Below are positions 1 through 6,650 of a stretch of 12,958 nucleotides of DNA, one piece after another. Source of the DNA: an uncultured Clostridia bacterium (lineage in GTDB: Bacteria; Bacillota; Clostridia; Christensenellales; Borkfalkiaceae); assembly GCA_959605945.1 (NCBI GenBank), contig CAUHGY010000050.1, positions 1 to 12,958 on the forward strand, in the 5' to 3' direction. How positions within the stretch are numbered: the stretch's first letter is position 1; every line of letters begins with the position of its first letter. The notes below the pieces were generated by a model. The model made no database searches, was not told the DNA's origin, and saw only the letters and a program-made list of their open reading frames with translations. The position numbers and the translations under genes were made by a program.

Positions 1-6
1 TGCTTG

Positions 7-15
7 TGATATAAT
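7..15 (+). promoter_or_regulatory. Extended -10 promoter at window edge
   Basis: A perfect TATAAT at 10-15 is preceded by TG one base upstream (7-8), which makes an extended -10 element. Any -35 box would lie outside the window. Transcription would start near base 22, just before the first hairpin of the structured stretch that follows. It could drive a small RNA or a leader of about 270 nt in front of the ABC transporter at 294. Confidence 0.5.
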
Positions 16-21
16 ATACGC

Positions 22-217
22 AGCAAGGCTGTAAAGCCTTGAAGACCTGTGTCTCGCGCGCTGTGCGCGCCTGCGAAATTGAATCAAGGCGCAAAAATGC
101 CCTTGTAAATAAGAATTTTTATTTTTCGTTACAACAATATATTTCGGCGCGGCATTACAGGATTGAAATTGATTTGAACGGTAAAAAGCGGTGCACGCGC
201 TTTGCAGATATTGTCTG
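22..217 (+). ncRNA. Candidate structured RNA or long 5' leader, family unknown
   Basis: The transcript predicted from the upstream promoter folds by eye into several local hairpins. 24-30 pairs with 35-41 over 7 bp around a GUAA (GNRA-type) tetraloop. 56-61 pairs with 65-70 over 6 G/C pairs. 85-89 pairs with 101-105 and continues past a bulge to an AAAA loop. 185-190 pairs with 198-203, and 205-208 pairs with 214-217. No open frame with a ribosome site is visible here. The stretch could be a free small RNA or a regulatory leader of the exporter at 294. I considered 6S RNA and several riboswitch classes and could not match their conserved cores, so no family is assigned. Confidence 0.35.
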
Positions 218-228
218 AACAACACTTT

Positions 229-254
229 ATTTATAATTTATATTATAAATTTTT
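229..254 (+). terminator. All-A/T hairpin with T tail; weak terminator or promoter
   Basis: 229-237 pairs perfectly with 242-250 around a 4-base loop, and T residues follow to 254. The stem is entirely A/T, so termination would be inefficient. The same bases contain TATAAT at 232-237, with TTGTCT at 211-216 at a short 15-base spacing, so this may instead be a promoter for the gene at 294. Sequence alone does not decide between them. Confidence 0.25.
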
Positions 255-293
255 AATAAACAGGGAGTATATATTTCGTTAACGGAGCCGCAG

Positions 294-2039
294 ATGAATA
301 AAAAGAAAGGGCTATTCGGCAGATTTGTTCAATATTACAAACCGCACGCGCTGCTTTTTACCGTGGATATGCTGTGCGCTCTCGTCATAGCAGGGTGCAA
401 TCTCGTATATCCTATGCTGACAAGAACGATAATCAACGAATATGTACCCGATAAACTGCTTTATTCCATGCTGATAGCGCTCGGGGCGCTTCTTGCAATA
501 TATATTGTCAAAGCGGCGCTGAATTATGTTTTGCAATATTGGGGGCATCTCGTCGGCGTCAGAATGCAGGCGGATATGCGTTCGGAACTTTTTCTTAAGC
601 TTGAACATCTTCCGTTTGCTTTTTTTGACGATCATAAAACAGGGGCTATCATGTCTCGCCTGACTAATGATCTTTTCGATATCAGCGAGCTTGCTCATCA
701 TGCCCCCGAAGATCTTTTTCTTTCGGCCGTCACCATAATCGGTTCGTTTATTATGCTGATGTTTATAAATGTGCCTTTGACGCTGATAGTTTTTGCGGCG
801 ATACCGCTTGTTTTGGTGTTTTTTACGCTGACGCGCAAAAAAATGAAAGATTCGTTCCGCGAAATGCGCGAGCGCACGGCGGATGTCAATGCGAATATAG
901 AGAGCGCTATTTCCGGAGTGCGCGTGGCGAGAGCGTATAATGCGATAGAGCACGAAGTGGAAAAGTTTGAAGTTGAAAACGTGAAGTTTGTCAAGGCGCG
1001 AAGCAAAGCTTATAAAGTTATGGGCGAGTTTTTTTCGTCGATGACGTTTTTTCTCGATCTGCTGTATTTTATAGTTTTGCTTGCCGGCGGGCTTTTCTTT
1101 TATTACGACAGAATTACTTCTGCCGATTTTTTCACTTATATCCTCTATATAACGACGCTTATAACCCCTATAAGAACATTGACGAATATTTACGAACAGA
1201 TCCAGTCGGGAATGACGGGGTTTAAGCGATTTGCGGAAATAATGGATCAGCCGGCAGAGCCCGAAGCCGCCGATGCCGTCAGGGCGGGGAGACTCTCGGG
1301 ACATATCCGCTTTGATAACGTTTCTTTCAGTTATAAAAACGACGAGAAGGAAAATTTTGTTATAAAAAACTTCAATATGGAAATTCCTGCAGGCAGAACG
1401 GTTGCTCTTGTCGGTCCGTCAGGCGGGGGCAAGACCACGTTGTGCCATCTTATTCCGCGTTTTTATGAAATCGACTGCGGCAGCATCACGATCGACGGGA
1501 CGGATATAAGAAAATTTTCCAGATATTCTCTTCGGGAAAATATAGCCATCGTGCAGCAGGATATGTTTCTGTTTAACGGGAGCATACGCGAGAATATAGC
1601 ATACGGCAATTTCAATGCGGGTGAAGATGAAATCATAGCCGCGGCAAAACGGGCTAATATACATGACTTTATATGCGGCCTTCCGGATGGGTACGATACA
1701 AATGTAGGCGAGCGCGGGGTAAAACTTTCGGGCGGGCAGAAACAGAGAGTGTCCATTGCCCGCGCATTTTTGAAAAACCCGCCCGTGCTCATTCTCGACG
1801 AAGCTACCTCTGCTCTCGACAACGCCACCGAAATGCTTATTCAGGAATCGCTTAAAAAGCTTTCCTCAGGCAGGACCACCCTTGTTGTAGCGCACAGGCT
1901 GTCTACCATAAAAAATGCCGATAAAATTCTTGTGGTTACATCCGAAGGCATTAAAGAGCAGGGTACTCATGAAGAGCTTATGTCAAAAAAGGGAATTTAC
2001 AAGACCCTTTACGATTATCAATTCAAAGCGCTCGCTTAG
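294..2039 (+). CDS. ABC exporter half-transporter (MsbA/LmrA-like), permease-ATPase fusion
   Basis: A 581-residue inner-membrane ABC half-transporter, the usual size for the type IV exporter family, expected to work as a homodimer that exports a substrate using ATP. Residues 1 to about 320 form the six-helix transmembrane domain, including the EHLPFAFFDDHKTGAIMSRL segment typical of the first intracellular loop region. The nucleotide-binding domain carries Walker A at 374-382 (GPSGGGKTT), the Q-loop at 421-422, the signature LSGGQ at 478-482, Walker B ending in D502-E503, and the H-loop His534, so it should be catalytically intact. The ATG at 294 is preceded by GGAG at 284-287. The substrate cannot be read from sequence: drugs, lipids and peptides are all possible. 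No second half-transporter is adjacent. Base 2039 lies 109 bases before the next start with no obvious terminator, so cotranscription with the Ca2+ ATPase is possible. Confidence 0.9.
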   Translation: MNKKKGLFGRFVQYYKPHALLFTVDMLCALVIAGCNLVYPMLTRTIINEYVPDKLLYSMLIALGALLAIYIVKAALNYVLQYWGHLVGVRMQADMRSELFLKLEHLPFAFFDDHKTGAIMSRLTNDLFDISELAHHAPEDLFLSAVTIIGSFIMLMFINVPLTLIVFAAIPLVLVFFTLTRKKMKDSFREMRERTADVNANIESAISGVRVARAYNAIEHEVEKFEVENVKFVKARSKAYKVMGEFFSSMTFFLDLLYFIVLLAGGLFFYYDRITSADFFTYILYITTLITPIRTLTNIYEQIQSGMTGFKRFAEIMDQPAEPEAADAVRAGRLSGHIRFDNVSFSYKNDEKENFVIKNFNMEIPAGRTVALVGPSGGGKTTLCHLIPRFYEIDCGSITIDGTDIRKFSRYSLRENIAIVQQDMFLFNGSIRENIAYGNFNAGEDEIIAAAKRANIHDFICGLPDGYDTNVGERGVKLSGGQKQRVSIARAFLKNPPVLILDEATSALDNATEMLIQESLKKLSSGRTTLVVAHRLSTIKNADKILVVTSEGIKEQGTHEELMSKKGIYKTLYDYQFKALA

Positions 2040-2050
2040 CGCCCGAGTTT

Positions 2051-2069
2051 AAGGAGAAGAATAATGTAG
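2051..2069 (+). other. Ribosome site followed by an ATG-TAG start-stop
   Basis: AAGGAG at 2051-2056 is followed, 7 bases later, by ATG at 2064-2066 and immediately by TAG at 2067-2069. This is a complete initiation site whose reading frame is one codon long. It lies between the exporter stop and the true start of the Ca2+ ATPase at 2149. It may be a relic of a lost small gene, a ribosome-loading site affecting the downstream gene, or chance. Confidence 0.4.
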
Positions 2070-2148
2070 GATTTGTTCTGAGTTTAGTTGGTTGAATAGG
2101 TATATGCAGATTAAAACTAAAATTAAAGGCAATAATCGGAGGATTAAA

Positions 2149-4767
2149 TTGAATTATCACAGTAAAGACTTATCGGACCTGATAAATGAACTCAAAACCG
2201 ACAGGGAAACGGGACTTACGCGGCAGGAAGCGTCGGCGCGTCGTGAAAAATACGGCTTGAACGTGCTCAAAGAAAAAAAGAAAAAGAGCCTTGCCGTTCG
2301 TTTTTTGGAACAGTTCAAGGACGTAATGATAATAATACTGCTCATAGCGGCGGTCATTTCGTTCGTTATCGCCTGCGTCGAAAAGAACGCGATGGAATTT
2401 ATAGAACCCGCACTCATTCTGGTAATCGTTATTCTCAACGCCGTTATGGGCGTGGTACAGGAGAGTAAGGCGGAAAAAGCGCTTGACGCGCTTAAAAACA
2501 TGTCGGCTCCGCATGCGAGAGTGATGAGAGACGGCAAAGAACACATAATAAACGCTGCGGAACTCGTTCCGGGAGATATAATACTTCTTGAAGCGGGAGA
2601 TTTTGTTCCCGCAGATGCAAGACTGATTTCTTCTGTAAACTTAAAATCAGAAGAATCGGCTTTGACGGGCGAGTCGGTGCCGTCCGAAAAGGACGCCGAC
2701 GCCGAGGTCAAGGACAATGCTGCCGTCGGCGACAGGACCAACATGGTTTTTTCTGGTTGTTCGATAACTTACGGCACGGCTGTTGCCGTAGTTACGGGCA
2801 CAGGCATGAATACGGAGATGGGTAAAATCGCCGACCTTCTCGCAGGTGAAAAAGAGACCAAAACTCCTTTGCAGCTTAAACTTTCCAAACTCGGTAAATA
2901 TCTGGGGATCGCCGCTCTGATAGCGTCTGCGGTGGTATTCGTAGTGGGATGGATAGCAAAGCAGAATTTGCTTGATATGTTCATGACGGCGGTATCTCTC
3001 GCGGTGTCGGCGATACCTGAAGGACTGCCCGCGATAGTGACCGTGGTGCTTTCCATCGGCGTGACGAGAATGGTGAAGAAAAACGCCATAATCAAGCGCC
3101 TTCCCGCCGTGGAAACTCTCGGCAGCGCGTCGGTCATATGTTCGGATAAGACGGGCACGCTTACGCAGAACAGAATGACCCTTGTCAAGACTTATTCGGA
3201 CGGCGGATCGATAGTCGATTTCTCTGCGGAAAATTCTGCGGAAGATATCAGAAAGCTTCTTTTTTACGGAGCGCTGTGCTGTGACGGAACGGTCAATTTT
3301 GAAGACGGCAAAGAAGTTCATATAGGAGATCCGACAGAAACGGCCATTGTGCTTGCCGCGCATAAAGCAGGCGGCGACAAGGAAGAACTGAACGGAAAAT
3401 ATCCGCGCGTCGCATCGCTTCCCTTCGATTCCGACAGAAAACTCATGACGTCGGTCAATATGATAGACGGCGTGCCGGTGGCGATCGTAAAGGGGGCGTT
3501 CGACGTTATGGCTTCGCGCTGCGTTGCGGGCGACATAGAAAAAGCCCGCGTCGCAAATGACGAAATGAGTTCTCAGGCGCTTCGCGTGCTGGCGGTCGGT
3601 TATAAAGTTTTGCAGAGCGTTCCCGATGAGCCGACTCAACAGGAACTTGAGTACGGACTTACGTTTTTAGGACTTGTGGGAATGATAGATCCGCCCCGTC
3701 CCGAAGCCAAAGCCGCGGTGGAAGTATGCCTTAAAGCCGGCATAAAACCTGTTATGATAACGGGCGACCATGTGGTTACGGCATCCGCCATTGCAAGACA
3801 GCTGGGCATACTTTCCGATGACGGCAAGGCTATTACCGGCGAACAGTTAGACAAAATGACCGACGAAGAACTTGATGCCGAAGTAGAGAATATTTCGGTT
3901 TACGCAAGAGTTTCGCCCGAGAATAAAATAAGAATCGTCAAAGCATGGCAGAAAAGAGGGCAAGTTGTTTCCATGACGGGTGACGGCGTTAACGACGCGC
4001 CGGCGCTTAAAGCCGCAGACATCGGCTGCGCAATGGGCATTACCGGAACAGACGTTGCCAAAGGCGCCGCCGATATGACGCTCACAGACGACAATTTTGC
4101 GACCATAGTGGATGCCGTCAAAGAAGGCAGGGGAATTTACGCCAACATCAAAAAGGTGGTTGGATTTCTGCTCGGCACAAACATCAGCGAAGTGCTTGTC
4201 GTTTTCCTGGCGATGGTAGCATGGCAGGCATCTCCGTTTATTTCCATTCAGCTTTTGTGGATAAACCTTATTACGGACTCTCTTCCCGCGATAGCGCTCG
4301 GTATGGAAGCCGTCGAAAAAGACGTTATGCAGCATCCGCCAAAGCCTAAAAACGAAGGTCTGTTTGCGGGCGGCTACGGCGTTAGAATTTTTCTGCAAGG
4401 CTGTATGTTTGCGGCTCTGTCGCTCGGCGGGTATTTTATCGGCGAAGCGATAGGCGGCAGCAGAGAGGCGGGCAGCACGCTGGCATTCATGACGCTTTCG
4501 CTTTCGCAGACATTGCATGCATATAATATGCGTTCGGGACATTCGATGTTTAAAATCGGGGTTTTCTCCAATAAAAATCTCAATCTTGTCACATTGCTGT
4601 CTTTGGTTTTGATCGCTTTCGTGCTGTTCACGCCCGGAGTAGTGACGGCATTCGGAATGACGGTGCTTCCTTATTACGCTTATTTTATCGGTATAGGTTT
4701 TGCATTTGTGCCTATACTCATTATGGAAATCAGCAAGGCCGTAGGACTTATAAAACATAAACACTGA
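2149..4767 (+). CDS. P-type Ca2+-transporting ATPase, SERCA-like (P2A)
   Basis: An 872-residue P2A-type cation ATPase that pumps Ca2+ across the cytoplasmic membrane. The start is TTG at 2149, 6 bases after a perfect GGAGG (2138-2142). A longer frame from 2092 lacks a ribosome site and adds residues absent from the family. The N-terminal cation-ATPase domain is followed by the actuator loop TGES at 173-176, the M4 motif PEGLP at 290-294, phosphorylated D333 in DKTGTLT, and the hinge TGDGVND at 610-616. In M5, N678 and E681 sit in NISEV. In M6, N706, T709 and D710 sit in NLITD. These residues match Ca2+-coordinating positions of SERCA, including the Glu/Asn pair of M5 that plasma-membrane-type pumps partly lack. 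This favours Ca2+ over Mn2+, Na+ or K+, though substrate needs assay. The next gene starts 31 bases downstream with no terminator between them. Confidence 0.93.
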   Translation: MNYHSKDLSDLINELKTDRETGLTRQEASARREKYGLNVLKEKKKKSLAVRFLEQFKDVMIIILLIAAVISFVIACVEKNAMEFIEPALILVIVILNAVMGVVQESKAEKALDALKNMSAPHARVMRDGKEHIINAAELVPGDIILLEAGDFVPADARLISSVNLKSEESALTGESVPSEKDADAEVKDNAAVGDRTNMVFSGCSITYGTAVAVVTGTGMNTEMGKIADLLAGEKETKTPLQLKLSKLGKYLGIAALIASAVVFVVGWIAKQNLLDMFMTAVSLAVSAIPEGLPAIVTVVLSIGVTRMVKKNAIIKRLPAVETLGSASVICSDKTGTLTQNRMTLVKTYSDGGSIVDFSAENSAEDIRKLLFYGALCCDGTVNFEDGKEVHIGDPTETAIVLAAHKAGGDKEELNGKYPRVASLPFDSDRKLMTSVNMIDGVPVAIVKGAFDVMASRCVAGDIEKARVANDEMSSQALRVLAVGYKVLQSVPDEPTQQELEYGLTFLGLVGMIDPPRPEAKAAVEVCLKAGIKPVMITGDHVVTASAIARQLGILSDDGKAITGEQLDKMTDEELDAEVENISVYARVSPENKIRIVKAWQKRGQVVSMTGDGVNDAPALKAADIGCAMGITGTDVAKGAADMTLTDDNFATIVDAVKEGRGIYANIKKVVGFLLGTNISEVLVVFLAMVAWQASPFISIQLLWINLITDSLPAIALGMEAVEKDVMQHPPKPKNEGLFAGGYGVRIFLQGCMFAALSLGGYFIGEAIGGSREAGSTLAFMTLSLSQTLHAYNMRSGHSMFKIGVFSNKNLNLVTLLSLVLIAFVLFTPGVVTAFGMTVLPYYAYFIGIGFAFVPILIMEISKAVGLIKHKH

Positions 4768-4798
4768 TAAATAACGATCGAATGAAGGAGAACGGAAA

Positions 4799-5224
4799 AT
4801 GAAAATTGCGGTAACTTATGAAGACGGAAAAATATTTCAGCATTTCGGGCACACCGAAAATTTTATGATCTATGAAGTGACGGACGGCAAAATTACCGCC
4901 CGCAATCTGCTTGCTTCAAACGGCAGCGGACACGGCGCTCTTGCGGAATTGCTTGCGCGGAACAACGTCGATGCGCTTATCTGCGGCGGCATAGGCGGCG
5001 GGGCGAAAGCTGCGTTGGAAGAGTTAGGCATTGCTCTTTACGGAGGAGTCGCGGGAGATGCCGATCAAGCCGTGGAGGACTTTATTTCGGGAAATCTTGC
5101 ATTCAATCCCGACATAAAATGCAGTCATCACGAACACGAACACGGCGAAGGTCACTCTTGCGGAAACGGCGACCATTCCTGCGGCGGGCATGACCGCGCC
5201 TGCGGCGGTTGCAAACACGACTGA
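4799..5224 (+). CDS. NifX/NifB-like (DUF-type FeMo-cofactor) domain protein with His/Cys-rich tail
   Basis: A 141-residue protein. Residues 1 to about 105 match the small dinitrogenase iron-molybdenum cofactor biosynthesis fold: an N-terminal MKIAVTYEDG strand, a conserved HFGHTENF segment, and a glycine-rich CGGIGGGAKAAL loop. Homologues occur widely in anaerobes without nitrogenase and are thought to bind or carry Fe-S or metal clusters. No nif genes are present here. From residue 108 a 34-residue tail contains 8 His and 5 Cys, including SCG, CGG and CGGC clusters, and looks built to bind metal. AAGGAG at 4785-4790 precedes the ATG. Its stop overlaps the regulator's start (TGATG), so the two are almost certainly translationally coupled. 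This hints that the protein serves or senses for that regulator, which is inference. Confidence 0.8.
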   Translation: MKIAVTYEDGKIFQHFGHTENFMIYEVTDGKITARNLLASNGSGHGALAELLARNNVDALICGGIGGGAKAALEELGIALYGGVAGDADQAVEDFISGNLAFNPDIKCSHHEHEHGEGHSCGNGDHSCGGHDRACGGCKHD

Positions 5225-5877
5225 TGAATGATTTTTCGGCAAAACTTCTGCCTTTTTCGGATAAACTCACAGATAAAGAGCTTGAATTCGTTTCGGAAAA
5301 AGGCAGAAGAAGAAAAATAAAAAAGGGCACAAGAGCTCTCGGCGGAGAGTGTTTAGGTTTCATATATTTGATAAGCGGAGAAATACGCGCCTTCATAGTT
5401 TCGGAAGAAGGGCGGGAAATAACGCTTTTTCGGTTATATGAAGGCGACTGCTGCGTTCTTACGGTTTCCTGTGCGATAAGTCAGATAACTTTTGAAACGC
5501 ACATGACAGCTGAAAAAGACTGTGATATTTTAATTATCGATCCGCACTCTTTCGCTCGGCTTACGGACGCCAATTTAAGTTTGAAGTGTTTTATGTATGA
5601 ATTGCTGCTCGACAGGTTTTCATCCGTTATGTGGACTTTTCAGCAGATTTTATTTAAAGGCTATGACAGGCGGCTTGCGGAATTTCTGCTTGAAGAGTTT
5701 TCGCTGGGCGGCAGCGTAATTTCCATGACTCAGGAACAGATTGCTAAAAATACCGGATCCGCGCGCGAAGTGGTGGCAAGAATGCTGAAAAGATTTGTTG
5801 AAGAAGGAATTATCTTGTATAAAAGAGGCAGCATTACCGTAAAAGACGTTCGGAAACTTCGCGATCTCGCGCATTGA
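5224..5877 (+). CDS. Crp/Fnr-family transcriptional regulator
   Basis: A 217-residue cytoplasmic regulator with an N-terminal cyclic-nucleotide-binding-type beta barrel (about 15-120), a dimerisation helix (about 125-150) and a C-terminal winged helix-turn-helix (about 155-212). The putative recognition helix carries R181-E182-x-x-x-R186, the same R-E...R pattern Crp uses to read GTGA-type half-sites. The N-terminal domain has several Cys, including a C-C pair and a nearby Cys in EGDCCVLTVSC. That raises the possibility of redox, Fe-S, haem or nitrosative sensing, but the classic FNR N-terminal Cys cluster is absent. The ATG at 5224 overlaps the previous stop; a TTG 15 bases upstream is less likely. 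No clear terminator follows. It probably acts on the dyad at 5914-5934 just downstream, and perhaps at other loci. Confidence 0.9.
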   Translation: MNDFSAKLLPFSDKLTDKELEFVSEKGRRRKIKKGTRALGGECLGFIYLISGEIRAFIVSEEGREITLFRLYEGDCCVLTVSCAISQITFETHMTAEKDCDILIIDPHSFARLTDANLSLKCFMYELLLDRFSSVMWTFQQILFKGYDRRLAEFLLEEFSLGGSVISMTQEQIAKNTGSAREVVARMLKRFVEEGIILYKRGSITVKDVRKLRDLAH

Positions 5878-5913
5878 GAATCGGCGCATACTGCATTACG
5901 GAAGATTTTTTGT

Positions 5914-5934
5914 AAATGTGACCGGGTTACGTTT
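5914..5934. promoter_or_regulatory. Inverted repeat, candidate Crp/Fnr operator
   Basis: The dyad core is GTGAC-CGG-GTTAC at 5918-5930, and both flanks extend it (AAA at 5914-5916, TTT at 5932-5934). Its centre at 5924 lies about 41 bases upstream of the start predicted from the -10 box at 5953-5958, the standard position for a class II Crp/Fnr activator. Its right arm occupies the place of the -35 box, and no TTGACA-like hexamer is there. The half-site spacing is one base shorter than E. coli Crp. That the adjacent regulator binds here is inference. Confidence 0.55.
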
Positions 5935-5952
5935 TTTTGTTGTAAATTCGAC

Positions 5953-5958
5953 TATAAT
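5953..5958 (+). promoter_or_regulatory. -10 box of the redox operon promoter
   Basis: A perfect TATAAT with a start expected near 5965, giving a leader of about 40 nt before the thioredoxin gene. The -35 position (about 5930-5935) reads CGTTTT, so the promoter probably needs an activator. In the leader, GCCGA (5977-5981) can pair with TCGGC (5988-5992) immediately before the ribosome site at 5993-5998. Confidence 0.6.
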
Positions 5959-6005
5959 GATAAAAAAAGATTATTTGCCGATATTTTTCGGCGGGAGGAA
6001 GAAAA

Positions 6006-6320
6006 ATGGAAATCACGCTTAACAAAAATAATTTCGAACAGGAAGTGATGAATTCGGATAAACCGGTTTTAGTGGACTTCTGGGCAAGCTGGTGCGGTCC
6101 GTGCAGAATGCTTGCGCCCGTCATTGAAGAGATTGCAGAGGAGTTCGACGGCAGGGTAAAAGTGGGCAAAGTAAACGTCGACGACGAGAACGAGCTTGCG
6201 GTGCGCTATCAGATAATGAGCATACCTACGGTAATATTATTCAAGAACGGCAAAGCGGTCGATTCTTTCGTGGGCGTCAGACCCAAAGCTCAGATCGAAG
6301 AAATGCTTGAAAAAGCGTAA
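6006..6320 (+). CDS. trxA: Thioredoxin
   Basis: A 104-residue, single-domain cytoplasmic thioredoxin of the usual length. The redox-active WCGPC motif is at 29-33 with catalytic C30 and C33, and the cis-proline is P74 in SIPTV. D24 corresponds to the buried acid near the active site. It reduces protein disulfides and, in this setting, may also resolve persulfides made by the neighbouring rhodaneses. GGGAGG at 5993-5998 precedes the ATG. It is the first gene of the redox operon. The stop is only 5 bases before the rhodanese start, so these two are tightly linked. No thioredoxin reductase gene is in the window. Confidence 0.95.
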   Translation: MEITLNKNNFEQEVMNSDKPVLVDFWASWCGPCRMLAPVIEEIAEEFDGRVKVGKVNVDDENELAVRYQIMSIPTVILFKNGKAVDSFVGVRPKAQIEEMLEKA

Positions 6321-6325
6321 AAGAT

Positions 6326-6645
6326 ATGGGATTATTCAGCATTTTCGGCATCCGCGACATAGACGCGGGGGTTGAAAAATTCAAAAATACGGAAGGCGGC
6401 GTACTGATAGACGTGAGAACGGAAGAGGAATATGCCCGGGGGCATATTGAGAACAGCATCAATCTGCCGCTTTCGGAAATTTCCGCCGTCGGGGAAATTA
6501 TTCCCGTAAAGATACGCCGATATTTGTTTACTGCCGTAGCGGCGCAAGAAGTTCGTCTGCGGCGGGAATCCTTAAAAAGATGGGTTACCGCAACGCTGTG
6601 AATATCGGCGGAATCAGCGGATATAGCGGGAAAACCGAGAGGTGA
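6326..6645 (+). pseudogene. Rhodanese-domain protein split by a one-base frameshift
   Basis: Translation from ATG 6326 gives a normal rhodanese N-terminal half (GGVLIDVRTEEEYARGHI) up to residue 62. It then continues in the wrong frame to a stop at 6599-6601. From base 6511 the alternative frame encodes the missing half, DTPIFVYCRSGARSS, with the catalytic Cys codon at 6532-6534, and continues through KKMGYRNAVNIGG to a TGA at 6643-6645. The joined product would be about 106 residues, a normal single-domain rhodanese (thiosulfate or polysulfide sulfurtransferase). The break fits the loss of one base near GTAAAG at 6506-6511. No classic slippery heptamer or pseudoknot is obvious, so mutation or an assembly error is likelier than programmed frameshifting. 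It starts 5 bases after the thioredoxin stop, with only a weak ribosome site. Confidence 0.8.
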
Positions 6646-6650
6646 AAGCA

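Noticed and set aside
22..217. Assignment of the upstream RNA as 6S RNA
   Set aside because: A 7-bp closing pairing between about 23-29 and 199-205 is possible, but the local GNRA hairpin at 24-41 competes with it, and I could not place the central bubble typical of 6S RNA.
312..1304. Long open frame on the - strand opposite the ABC exporter
   Set aside because: Its translation is rich in Arg, His and Tyr with no family features, and it lies exactly antisense to a gene with complete ABC motifs. It is a shadow frame.
2092..2148. Upstream TTG extension of the Ca2+ ATPase
   Set aside because: No ribosome site precedes 2092, while a perfect GGAGG sits 6 bases before TTG 2149, and the family's N-terminal domain begins right after that point.
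2647..4764. Long - strand open frames opposite the Ca2+ ATPase
   Set aside because: Low-complexity basic composition and no ribosome sites. The + strand carries every P-type ATPase motif.
6500..6520. Programmed -1 frameshift in the rhodanese
   Set aside because: The bases around GTAAAG do not form an X-XXY-YYZ slippery heptamer, and I see no clear stimulatory stem or pseudoknot downstream.
6642..6650. GTG start at 6642 for the CoADR gene
   Set aside because: It lacks its own ribosome site, whereas AGGTG is correctly spaced before ATG 6651, which also gives the standard MKVVIVGG N-terminus.
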